From an uncultured Opitutaceae bacterium (lineage in GTDB: Bacteria > Verrucomicrobiota > Verrucomicrobiia > Opitutales > Opitutaceae): a stretch of 38,128 bases of DNA. Positions 24,180 through 31,354 of this stretch are shown one piece after another (the first letter of the stretch is position 1; each line of letters begins with the position of its first letter). The notes beneath the pieces are model-generated. The model had not been told where the DNA came from, did not search any database, and saw nothing but the letters and a program-made list of their open reading frames with translations. Where the stretch lies: the NCBI GenBank assembly GCA_903929355.1, contig CAIYUN010000047.1, forward strand, positions 1-38,128, in the 5' to 3' direction. The translations under genes were made by a program, and so were the position numbers.

Positions 24180-25626
24180 GGGAAAGGGAATGGGGTTGGG
24201 TGGGTCCGGCGAGGCGTGGCTGCGGCCGGTCCGCCAGCGACCGGGCGACCGCCAGGGTTCGGGCGGTCACGGCCGTGACGTTGCCCTCCCCCCCGATCTC
24301 CGCGACCAAGCTGGCCTGCTGGTAATACTCGAGGAGCGGGCCGGTTTGGGCGTGGAAGGTTCGCAGCCGGGCCCGTATCGTGACGGGATTGTCGTCGTCG
24401 CGCTGCTGAAGGGGGCCGCCACAGGCGTCACATATTCCGGACTTGGCGGGTGGTTTGAACTGTCGGTGATAGGGCGTCTGGCAATTACGGCAGACCAGGC
24501 GGCCCGAAAGCCGGTGCACAATCTCCTCGTCGGAAACCTTGAGGTAGATCACCCCGGCAAGACGGCGCCCGAGATGGGTGAGCATTTCCGTCAACGCCTC
24601 AGCTTGGGGGAGGTTGCGCGGAAACCCGTCGAGGACGAAACCCTTGGCCGTGTCCGGGCGACCCAGCCGCTCCTGAACCATCGCGTCGGTGACGTCGTCG
24701 GGCACCAGTTCGCCCCGGCTCATGTGGGTCTTGGCGAGTTTGCCCAAGTCGGTTTGCCGTTGAAGATTGTCGCGAAAGAGATCGCCCGTGGCGAGGTGAG
24801 GAATATGGAGCTGCTGGCAAAGCGCCTCCGCTTGGGTGCCCTTGCCACTGCCGGGGCCGCCGACCAGCACGAATCCCCCGCCGGCCGGCGGGGTGGGCCG
24901 GGCGGAAGATATTGGCAGAAGTTTGGGCAGCATCATCAGGGCTCTGGCGGAGGCAATAGCTGCCAGCGGATCGCGACGCACGATCTCGTCGATGGCCCGG
25001 CTGATGTCCGCATCCACCTGGTCACAGGCCGCCTCCGCCTCCACGACGGCGAGCCGGTTGGAGGAACGAAAGTATTCAAGCAAAGGGCCGGTGACCCGTT
25101 GGAAGGCCCGAAGGCGCAACTGGGCAAACGGCGGAAGATCGTCGGGGCGACGGTCAAGTTTACCCCCGCAACGGTCGCACACCCCCGCCCGCGCCGGTGG
25201 CTGAAACTCAGTGTGACAAGGAGCCCGGCAGTTTTCGCAGATCAACCGCCCGGCGAGCCGGCGGACAGCCGTCTCCGGGCTCACCCGCAGGAAAATGGCG
25301 GCGTCCAGGCGGCAATTCATCCCGGCGAGCACTTCATCCAGAAATCTGGCTTGGACGACCGTGCCCGGAAATCCATCGAACACCACACCCCGCTTTGCCG
25401 GGATGCTCATGAGGCAGGACTCGACCATGGCATCGACGAGTTCATCTGGCACAAGTTCACCCTGCTGCATGTGCTTCCGGGCAAGAAGACCCAGGGCGGA
25501 TTTTCGGGTCAGATTCTCACGCAAAAGGCCACCGATGTTGAGCGGATACAAATCGAATTTCCCGCCAATTCGGGAGAGATGGCTGCCTTTTCCTGAACCG
25601 GCGGGTCCGATCAGCGCAATGTTCAT
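24172..25626 (-). CDS. Tandem-fused (double) adenylate kinase
   Basis: A 484-residue protein of two complete adenylate kinase units; normal Adk is about 215 aa. The C-terminal unit (about 250-470) is canonical: P-loop GGPGSGKGT (Lys262), LATGDLFRDNL, DGFPRN with AMP-binding Arg337, and a zinc-type LID (Cys379, Cys382, Cys399, Cys402). The N-terminal unit (1-215) keeps the P-loop GPAGSGKG and LID cysteines (130, 133, 150, 153). However, TGD is replaced by IGG (31-33) and the DGFPR arginine by Gly88, both AMP-site residues, so it is probably impaired or regulatory. GGAGG-like GGAGGGG lies upstream of the ATG. It overlaps a 24-codon leader frame by ATGA, and overlaps the PAP gene downstream. It equilibrates 2 ADP with ATP plus AMP. 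Confidence 0.92.
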   Translation of the reverse strand: MNIALIGPAGSGKGSHLSRIGGKFDLYPLNIGGLLRENLTRKSALGLLARKHMQQGELVPDELVDAMVESCLMSIPAKRGVVFDGFPGTVVQARFLDEVLAGMNCRLDAAIFLRVSPETAVRRLAGRLICENCRAPCHTEFQPPARAGVCDRCGGKLDRRPDDLPPFAQLRLRAFQRVTGPLLEYFRSSNRLAVVEAEAACDQVDADISRAIDEIVRRDPLAAIASARALMMLPKLLPISSARPTPPAGGGFVLVGGPGSGKGTQAEALCQQLHIPHLATGDLFRDNLQRQTDLGKLAKTHMSRGELVPDDVTDAMVQERLGRPDTAKGFVLDGFPRNLPQAEALTEMLTHLGRRLAGVIYLKVSDEEIVHRLSGRLVCRNCQTPYHRQFKPPAKSGICDACGGPLQQRDDDNPVTIRARLRTFHAQTGPLLEYYQQASLVAEIGGEGNVTAVTARTLAVARSLADRPQPRLAGPTQPHSLSHV

Positions 25627-25697
25627 GGGCCTGCCCCTCCGGCCAAGGGAAGCTTGGCGACGCCAATTCCCGCCATCGGGTTTTCAGGTTGTTCCAT
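25623..25697 (-). CDS. Possible 24-residue leader peptide coupled to the adenylate kinase gene
   Basis: A short frame starting at ATG 25697 has one of the best Shine-Dalgarno sequences in the window (GAGGA, about 7 bases upstream). It encodes MEQPENPMAGIGVAKLPLAG then GAGP, and its stop overlaps the adenylate kinase start as ATGA. The position suggests a leader peptide or a translational coupler for the downstream genes. There is no run of one regulatory amino acid, so classic attenuation is not indicated. No homologue is recognised. Confidence 0.5.
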   Translation of the reverse strand: MEQPENPMAGIGVAKLPLAGGAGP

Positions 25698-25932
25698 GGT
25701 GATTCCTCGTAAGGAGACTGCCAGAAAATGCCGCCGCTCACCGCGCATTTCTTGGCTAAAGCTGCGCATTGAACGCCTGCCGCTTTTGCAGGGGTCGGTT
25801 TTCAGGATGCGCGATGGGGCACGAAGTCGGGTCTTTGGCGCCGCGACGCCATCTCGTAGTCCGGGTCCAAGGCCGGCAACGCGGAATTGTGGCCGACAAT
25901 CTTCTCGCCTCCACCGGCCGCCCAACTAGGCC

Positions 25933-26460
25933 ATGGGCGGTTCCCTTCCTATGCCCGCCCTTCCTCCGGCCGATCTTCACCGCCTGCATTTCATCAACAC
26001 CCTGTTTGCCCGGGTGACCGGGCATGATCTCTATCTGGCGCGGCAGATCCAGGAGGCCATCACCTTCAGTCTGGCCGAGTTGGAGGAGCAGATGCGGGCG
26101 CATCCGGAGTTCGCCGCAAAATACGACGTCGCCTTCACCACCGCCGCTGCCGCGCTGCTCGGCAAGTTTTTCGCTGAGGAGGGGCCCGGCCACGGATTTT
26201 TCCACTGGGATGCCTCCCGCACGGTCACCTCGGCGACCCCGCTTTTCGCCCGGGCGGAATTGATGGCCGGGCTCAAGGAACTGGCGCCCTTTCCCGAGTC
26301 CACCCTGCTGGTCACCAATCTCCGCCCGGCGCTGCTGCCCGCCGACCGCCGCGCCACGCCGCGCCGCCAGCGCGATTACGAAAATGCCCTCGCCTACATC
26401 CGCGACCTCGCCGCCGCCCGCACCGCCCGCGGCACCGGTCTGCACCTGCTGTTCCTGTAG
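25933..26460 (+). CDS. Hypothetical protein
   Basis: A 175-residue cytoplasmic protein that I do not recognise. It looks mostly helical, with LARQIQEAITFSLAELEEQM, FAAKYDVAFTTAAAALLGKF, and a closing basic segment (RRATPRRQRDYENALAYIRD) before LHLLFL. No signal peptide, membrane segment or catalytic motif is visible. Third-position GC use is like its neighbours, so it is probably real. An internal ATG at 25951 is an alternative start. It is divergent from the adenylate kinase/PAP operon, with about 235 bases between the leader ATG and this start, so the two could share a regulatory region. Confidence 0.7.
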   Translation: MGGSLPMPALPPADLHRLHFINTLFARVTGHDLYLARQIQEAITFSLAELEEQMRAHPEFAAKYDVAFTTAAAALLGKFFAEEGPGHGFFHWDASRTVTSATPLFARAELMAGLKELAPFPESTLLVTNLRPALLPADRRATPRRQRDYENALAYIRDLAAARTARGTGLHLLFL

Positions 26461-26472
26461 ACCTTCGGATTT

Positions 26473-26576
26473 TTAACCACGGATTGCACGGATGGGCACG
26501 GATCAATCATCAAATCATTGTGAACACTATCGGATCCGGCGTTTTTCCGTGTTCATCTGTGCAATCCGTGGTTAAC
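26473..26576. repeat. Inverted ACCACGGATTGCACGGATG repeat
   Basis: Perfect 17-base arms TTAACCACGGATTGCAC and GTGCAATCCGTGGTTAA flank the region, and further internal units GGGCACGGAT and CCGTGTTCATC pair as well. The period is 10. It lies between the unknown gene and hinT and would fold into a long hairpin if transcribed. Confidence 0.9.
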
Positions 26577-26627
26577 TCCGAGGTCTGAATTTATTTTCGA
26601 AACCATCCAACGCCTGCAACACAATTC

Positions 26628-26969
26628 ATGTTCCAGACCATCTTCCAGCGCATCATCGCCCGCGAGATTCCCGCCCGGATCGAGCACGAGGACGAGCACT
26701 GCATCGTCATCCATGACGTCCACCCGCAGGCGCCGGTCCATCTGCTCATCATCCCGAAAACGCCCATCGCGCGCGTGGGCGAGGCAACCGCCGCCGACCA
26801 GGCTGTGCTCGGCCATCTGTTGCTCACGGCCGGGCTGGTCGCGCGCAAACTCCAGCTCGGGGAGGGCTTCCGCCTCGTGGTGAACCAAGGCCCGCACGGC
26901 GGTGAGACCGTGCCGCACTTGCACGTCCACCTCCTCGCCGGGCGCCAATTGGGCTGGCCACCGGGCTGA
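26628..26969 (+). CDS. hinT: HIT family nucleotide hydrolase (HinT-like)
   Basis: A 113-residue cytoplasmic histidine-triad protein that hydrolyses purine nucleoside phosphoramidates and acyl-adenylates to release AMP. The HIT motif HLHVHLL near the C-terminus carries the catalytic histidine. IFQRIIAREIPA, VIHDVHPQAPVHLLIIPK and FRLVVNQGPHGGETV are typical of the HinT branch. Length is normal. The gene lies between two repeat regions and is likely monocistronic. Confidence 0.95.
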   Translation: MFQTIFQRIIAREIPARIEHEDEHCIVIHDVHPQAPVHLLIIPKTPIARVGEATAADQAVLGHLLLTAGLVARKLQLGEGFRLVVNQGPHGGETVPHLHVHLLAGRQLGWPPG

Positions 26970-27416
26970 CTGGCCACCCTCTTTCTCTTTCGTCAGGAAA
27001 CTGCCCCGACTACCGCAGGAGAAACATAAAGAATAACGAGGAAGATTTTGTGGACCGCCCCGCTCCGAGCGATGTGGGCGCGTCGCTCGACCACGCCCTT
27101 CCAGGCTTCCCCGAATCCTTTCGTCCCATCCGTGTGAATCCGTGCAATCCGTGGTTAAAATTTCCGTCCCCTCCGGCCGCTCCGTTCCTGATTTCCTGAT
27201 TTCCAAATTCAATCCGAATCTGGAACTCAGGCCAAACCAGTCTCTGGGCCTTGGTCTTCTCTCTCTCCTCCTCCGTGTGCTCCGCGTCCTCCGTGTTACA
27301 ACTTCTTCTTCGATTCCATCCCATCCGTGTCTATCAGTGTACCGAGCAAAGCGACAGTTTGACAATCCGTGGTAAAATCAGACGGCCGAGTTTGAAAGAG
27401 TCGGAAGGCCTTAAAC
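26970..27416. repeat. Intergenic repeat island downstream of hinT
   Basis: About 450 bases without a gene. Recognisable parts are CATCCGTGTGAATCCGTGCA continuing to ATCCGTGGTTAAAA (27127-27160), a CTCCTCCTCCGTGTGCTCCG then CGTCCTCCGTGTT tract (27262-27297), and an interrupted CCATCCGTGTCTATCAGTGT with a separate CAATCCGTGGTAAAA (27321-27377). These belong to the same period-10 family as the hisD-hisC and hinT upstream elements. Confidence 0.75.
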
Positions 27417-29753
27417 TCAGCCGATCACCACGACCTCGTGGTCGAGGACCGACTTGAGCTCGAAACGGATCCAGCCGGCCTGCACCTGCGGGGCAAGACT
27501 GCCACCGGCCACCAGCAGGCGCAGCTCACGGGCCGCGATGCCGTCGGGCATCCTGATCGCGACTTGGATCGGCCCCACGGCAACCAACTCCTCCACGGGT
27601 GCGCGGCACGCCCCGGGGTTGGTGAGATTGACGAGGTGTAAGACCAGGCGAGCGGGCTGGCGGTAAAGATGGCAGTCAAACAGACCCGGTCCGGTCACGG
27701 TGAGGGGGATGTCATCGCGCGCGACCCAGCGCACGAGGTTGGCCAGCAGGTCCGCATGGTCGGGCAGATTGTCGCGTGCGTAACGCCGGTCGAGGTCGGC
27801 GGCGAGCCAGGCGACGCGGCCCGCGTTGGGTGGCTCATTGACGATCAGGCCTGGAATGTCGGTTTTGGACACGCGCATCCATGACAACTCCGGGGGGAAC
27901 GCCGGAAAAGGGGGGATAAACGTCAGCAGGACCTGGGCCCCGGGATCAACCATGACCGGCGTTAGCGTGCCGCCGAAGGCCAAAATGTCGGTTTCGTCGA
28001 AACCACGCAGCGCCGGGTACCGCGAGCCTGCGGCCGGCGGCTCCGTGGCGGTGTGTGGGCCGTCCATGCGGGCGCCGAGCGGGGGTGTGAGGCGCAGGTA
28101 GGTGTGGTCGTTGGCTCCGGCCAGCCTCCGGCGGGCGGCCTCGTCGCGCCAGTCGTGGCCGGCGGGCAGATGTACGCCCAACAGGTCCGCGAGCGCGAAA
28201 TCCGCCCGTACGTCGCCCCACTCGTCGCAGAGGGAGCTCTGGCCGGTGGCGAACAGGCCGCCGCCGGCCTGGACGAAGCGGCGGAGGCTGGCGGCCTGCG
28301 CGTCGGACATGGCGGCGAGATTGGGCAGAATGAGCGCGCGAAACTGCGCGGCGTCGCGTTCGATGTGGTCGAGGTGAACCGGCACAAACGGGATGCGGGC
28401 GCGGACCAGCGCCTGCATGACGCCTCGCGCCGGCAGGTCCACCATCAGCTCGGGGTCGTCGCGGCCGAAGAAGTCGGTGTGGCGTTGCGACCACACCACC
28501 CCGATGGTCGCCAGCGGCCGGCGGTTGACCAGGAACTCCTCGTTGGCCTGGTGCCATTGCATGACGGGACCGGCCGTCTTGAAGGCGCGCCGGTCCTCCT
28601 GCCACGCGCCGACATGGTGCCACCACGGCTGGATGCCACCCGCGAAGCCATTGAGCATCCATAACCGGGCCTCGGGCGCGGGCTTGGCGGTGAGGCGGAA
28701 GGTCGGGGCCGGGGCCTGGCTGGTGATCTGATACATGGCCATGCTCTCGGGCATGACCTTGTCCCAGCCGAGCAGGCCGTGGACGAGCGCGCCCGCCGCA
28801 CCGTTATGCGGGAAGCCGGTGTCGTTGGCGCGTCGCTGTTCGTCGAGCAGGATGAGCTCGGCCCGCGCGCAGATCTCCTTGAAGTCGCGGAACTGCTGGC
28901 ACTGCGCGGTCACCGTGCCGCCGTTCATGCCCACCCAGAGGCAGTCGGGCCCGCCGGCCTCGCGGGTGATGCGGTTGTTCGCGTCCCAAATCTCCAGGCG
29001 GCGGGCGTAGTTCCATTCGATCCACGCGCGGTAGGCCGGGTCGTTCCAATTGCGTGCCTGCGGCAGCCCCCGGCCGCTGCGGGCCAGGAACTGGTCGCGG
29101 CAGTTGGCGCAAAAACAGATGTTGTCCCGCGCCAGTCCGCTCCAGCTGTTGTCGGCAAACCCCTCCGGTCGGTATAGCGTGGCGATCTCGCGCAGCAGGG
29201 CCGGGATGTGTTCGGTGTAGTAGGGGCTGTTGACGCACGAGACGTAGAGCTCGCGGTTGCGATAGGGCCGGCCGTTGGCGTCGAGCGCGAACCAGTCGGG
29301 GTGCGCGTGGTAAAAGTCCTCATGCGCGCTGTTCGAGTCCATCCGGGCGAAGACCGCCAGCCCGTCGTCGTGGGCGGCACGGCACAGCTCACCGAACAGG
29401 TCGCGGTCGCCGAGAAACTCTGCCCGCCGGTGCAGGGGCACCTGCGTCGGGTAGTAGGCGACGATGCCGCCGGCGTTGATGACGACCCCCTGCACCGCAG
29501 TGCGTTTCCAATACGCCCGCCACCACTTGACGTCGTAGCGGGTCGGGTCGATCTCGGTGATGTTGGTCTGCCCCCACCGGAGGGTGCGGCGATACCACGG
29601 CGTGGGTGCTGTCGGGGTGGCGGCGTGGGGCGGGGTGACGGCGGCGAAAGCGGGCAGCCGGGCGGACGCCAGCATAGCTCCGGCGACAGCGGATTTCTTC
29701 AAAAACGCCCGGCGGGTCTCGTCGGTGGGGGAGTCGGGAGGCGCAGGGGGCAT
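27417..29753 (-). CDS. Tat-exported glycoside-hydrolase-like protein with trimerisation-like domain
   Basis: A 778-residue protein with a twin-arginine signal (RRAFLKKSAVAGAML, Arg14-Arg15). A TIM-barrel region covers about 55-400 and resembles the 'hypothetical glycosyl hydrolase' group GHL6 and GH42-like enzymes: WWRAYWKRTAVQGVVINAGG, VFARMDSNSAHEDFYHAHPD, CFCANCRDQF. A Rossmann-like domain of the GH42 trimerisation type follows (about 430-600: GVVWSQRHTDFFGRDDPEL, RALILPNLAAMSDAQAASLR). The C-terminus is beta-rich. Carbohydrate activity is plausible, but the substrate is unknown and I cannot assign catalytic acids with certainty. Tat export suggests it folds in the cytoplasm. It stands upstream of no obvious partner; a Dabb gene lies upstream on the same strand, about 96 bases away. 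Confidence 0.8.
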   Translation of the reverse strand: MPPAPPDSPTDETRRAFLKKSAVAGAMLASARLPAFAAVTPPHAATPTAPTPWYRRTLRWGQTNITEIDPTRYDVKWWRAYWKRTAVQGVVINAGGIVAYYPTQVPLHRRAEFLGDRDLFGELCRAAHDDGLAVFARMDSNSAHEDFYHAHPDWFALDANGRPYRNRELYVSCVNSPYYTEHIPALLREIATLYRPEGFADNSWSGLARDNICFCANCRDQFLARSGRGLPQARNWNDPAYRAWIEWNYARRLEIWDANNRITREAGGPDCLWVGMNGGTVTAQCQQFRDFKEICARAELILLDEQRRANDTGFPHNGAAGALVHGLLGWDKVMPESMAMYQITSQAPAPTFRLTAKPAPEARLWMLNGFAGGIQPWWHHVGAWQEDRRAFKTAGPVMQWHQANEEFLVNRRPLATIGVVWSQRHTDFFGRDDPELMVDLPARGVMQALVRARIPFVPVHLDHIERDAAQFRALILPNLAAMSDAQAASLRRFVQAGGGLFATGQSSLCDEWGDVRADFALADLLGVHLPAGHDWRDEAARRRLAGANDHTYLRLTPPLGARMDGPHTATEPPAAGSRYPALRGFDETDILAFGGTLTPVMVDPGAQVLLTFIPPFPAFPPELSWMRVSKTDIPGLIVNEPPNAGRVAWLAADLDRRYARDNLPDHADLLANLVRWVARDDIPLTVTGPGLFDCHLYRQPARLVLHLVNLTNPGACRAPVEELVAVGPIQVAIRMPDGIAARELRLLVAGGSLAPQVQAGWIRFELKSVLDHEVVVIG

Positions 29754-29760
29754 GGGGAAT

Positions 29761-29835
29761 CAGAGGCCAGACGTCAGCTGTCAGAAGTCAGATGTCAGAA
29801 ATCAGACGCCAGATGTCAGAGGGCAGAATTCAGAG
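29761..29835. repeat. CAGATGTCAGAAATCAGACG-type heptamer repeat
   Basis: Successive CAGACGT, CAGCTGT, CAGAAGT, CAGATGT, CAGAAAT, CAGACGC, CAGATGT and CAGAGGG units have period 7. The tract lies between the GH-like gene and the Dabb gene and reads in the opposite orientation to the tract at 13862. Confidence 0.8.
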
Positions 29836-29849
29836 GTTGCCGCGGCCCC

Positions 29850-30167
29850 TCAGGCTGGCCGGGCGTCGTCCGCGTCGTAGATCTGCACGCGCTGCCAGCG
29901 GTCCTTGAACTGCGCGACAAAGGCGAGGTGCAGCGGATCGGCCTGGTAGGCGTCGTGCGCCGCCAGGTCGGCGAAAACGCAGGTGATCGCAAAATCATAC
30001 GAGGCGTCCACGACTGCCCGCGGCGGCGTTGTCGCCGGTCGACCGACATAGTAGGCCACCAGCGATGAGATCGGGCGCAACGACTCGAGCCCGTCGCGGC
30101 GGAACTCCTCGCATTGGGCCGGGGTGAGACCCGGCTTCAGATAGAAAAACACCGTGTGGACGAGCAT
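29850..30167 (-). CDS. Dabb (stress-responsive A/B barrel) domain protein
   Basis: A 105-residue small dimeric alpha/beta-barrel protein. The start MLVHTVFFYLKPGLTPAQCE, the SLVAYYVGRPA strand, YDFAITCVFADLAAHDAYQA and DPLHLAFVAQF fit the Dabb family. Members range from plant stress proteins to bacterial proteins of unknown role, often near sugar-catabolism genes. ATG 30167 is preceded by a G-run (GGGGGG) that may act as a ribosome site; an upstream frame to 30254 runs through a palindromic repeat and looks non-coding. Confidence 0.85.
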   Translation of the reverse strand: MLVHTVFFYLKPGLTPAQCEEFRRDGLESLRPISSLVAYYVGRPATTPPRAVVDASYDFAITCVFADLAAHDAYQADPLHLAFVAQFKDRWQRVQIYDADDARPA

Positions 30168-30234
30168 CCCCCCAAAGCACCCCGACCTCGGATGTTCCGC
30201 GAGCAAAAAATCATGCCCTTGGCGTCTGCAGCTG

Positions 30235-30262
30235 GTGGAACGCGTTGACCCCAACGCGTTGG
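30235..30262. repeat. Palindromic repeat AACGCGTTG-ACC-CAACGCGTT, copy 2
   Basis: Arms AACGCGTTG (30239-30247) and CAACGCGTT (30252-30260) share the GTGGA flank and trailing GG with the copy at 5181-5208. It lies between the divergent Dabb and DUF971 genes. Confidence 0.75.
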
Positions 30263-30433
30263 GCTGTGCCGATCAACGTCCTCCCGGGCTTCCGCCTCGG
30301 TGGATCGGAGCCTCCTGCTGGCCTTCGTTCCATTCGTAATCTTCTGTTCAAATCCGTTCGATGGTGGTCACGGGCCAAAAAGTGCTTTCCCCGCCCGATT
30401 CGTCGGGACAACCTGACCCTCACGCCCAGCTCC

Positions 30434-30745
30434 ATGCACACTCCCGCCAACATCCAGCTCATCGGTCACGAAGTCGCCATCATTTGGAGCGACGGTGCGG
30501 AGACCTATTTTCCGATGGAGCGACTTCGTGCCGCCTCGCCGAGCGCGGAGAACATCGGCGAGCGCGACATCCTGGGAAACCAATACGGCGGTGACGGTCC
30601 GAAGCAGTTTCCCGGCGTGACCGTGCTCGGCTGGGAGCAGGTCGGCAACTATGCCCTGCGCTTCACCTTCAGCGACGGCCACGCCACCGGGCTCTACAGC
30701 TATGATTTCCTGCGCAAACTTGCCACCCACCTCGCCCAGTCCTAA
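30434..30745 (+). CDS. DUF971 (GBBH-like N-terminal domain) protein
   Basis: A 103-residue protein with the DUF971 pattern: a short strand pair (IQLIGHEVAIIWSDGAETYF), a Pro-Met-Glu-Arg-Leu-Arg segment, FPGVTVLGWEQVGNYALRFT and DGHATGLYSYDFLRKLA. This domain occurs alone or fused to gamma-butyrobetaine hydroxylase and ApbC-type proteins, and often sits near Fe-S or ubiquinone functions. Its role is unresolved. ATG 30434 starts the domain. hisI follows about 105 bases downstream beyond a heptamer repeat. Confidence 0.85.
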   Translation: MHTPANIQLIGHEVAIIWSDGAETYFPMERLRAASPSAENIGERDILGNQYGGDGPKQFPGVTVLGWEQVGNYALRFTFSDGHATGLYSYDFLRKLATHLAQS

Positions 30746-30809
30746 CTCCCGTTTGCGCTTCCCCGGCTTCTGGCTTTTCATTTCCGCCTTCGTCTTCCGA
30801 CCTCCCTCC

Positions 30810-30845
30810 TCTGACATCTGGCTTCCGGCCTCTGACATCTGATTC
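30810..30845. repeat. CTGACATCTGGCTTCCGGCC heptamer repeat
   Basis: CTGACAT, CTGGCTT, CCGGCCT, CTGACAT and CTGATTC units lie just before the hisI start. They have the same orientation as the tract at 13862. Confidence 0.75.
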
Positions 30846-30850
30846 CACCC

Positions 30851-31297
30851 ATGCCCACCTTTCCCATCCGCACCACCACCGCCGAGGTTGAGCTCGGCGC
30901 CACGCTCCAGCCCAAATTTGGGTCCGACGGCCTCATCCCGTGCATCACGCAGGACGGGGTGACTGGCGAGGTGCTGATGTTCGCGTTCATGAATGCCGAG
31001 TCGCTCGCCCGCACGCTCCAGACCAAAAAGGCGACCTACTGGAGCCGCTCGCGCCAGAAACTCTGGGTGAAGGGAGAGGAGTCGGGCAACGTGCAGCTCG
31101 TGCAGGAACTCCGCGTGGACTGCGACCAGGACGTGTTGCTGCTGAAGGTGACCCAGAGCGGCCCGGCCAATGCGTCGTGCCATAATGGCTTCAAGTCGTG
31201 TTTCTATCGCCAGCTCGTGGACCTCGAGGCACCCGACTTCAAGCTGAGCTTTATCGCCAAACCGCTCTTCGACCCGGCCAAGGTTTATAAGAAATAG
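30851..31297 (+). CDS. hisI: Phosphoribosyl-AMP cyclohydrolase
   Basis: HisI opens the purine ring of phosphoribosyl-AMP, the third step of histidine synthesis. The 148-residue monofunctional form has the family core: [52 protein letters not shown] and the [13 protein letters not shown] zinc-binding segment. No phosphoribosyl-ATP pyrophosphatase (HisE) domain is fused. It is separated from hisD-hisC-hisB-hisH by about 11.5 kb, and hisE, hisG, hisA and hisF are not in the window. Confidence 0.95.
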   Translation: MPTFPIRTTTAEVELGATLQPKFGSDGLIPCITQDGVTGEVLMFAFMNAESLARTLQTKKATYWSRSRQKLWVKGEESGNVQLVQELRVDCDQDVLLLKVTQSGPANASCHNGFKSCFYRQLVDLEAPDFKLSFIAKPLFDPAKVYKK

Positions 31298-31354
31298 GGC
31301 CGGACCGGGGGGCATCCGCCTTCGCCAAGCTACGGCGCGAAAAGCCAACCTCGG

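Noticed and set aside
24172-25626. Assembly error duplicating an adenylate kinase gene
   Set aside because: The two halves differ strongly in sequence throughout, so this is an old tandem fusion and not a duplicated read.
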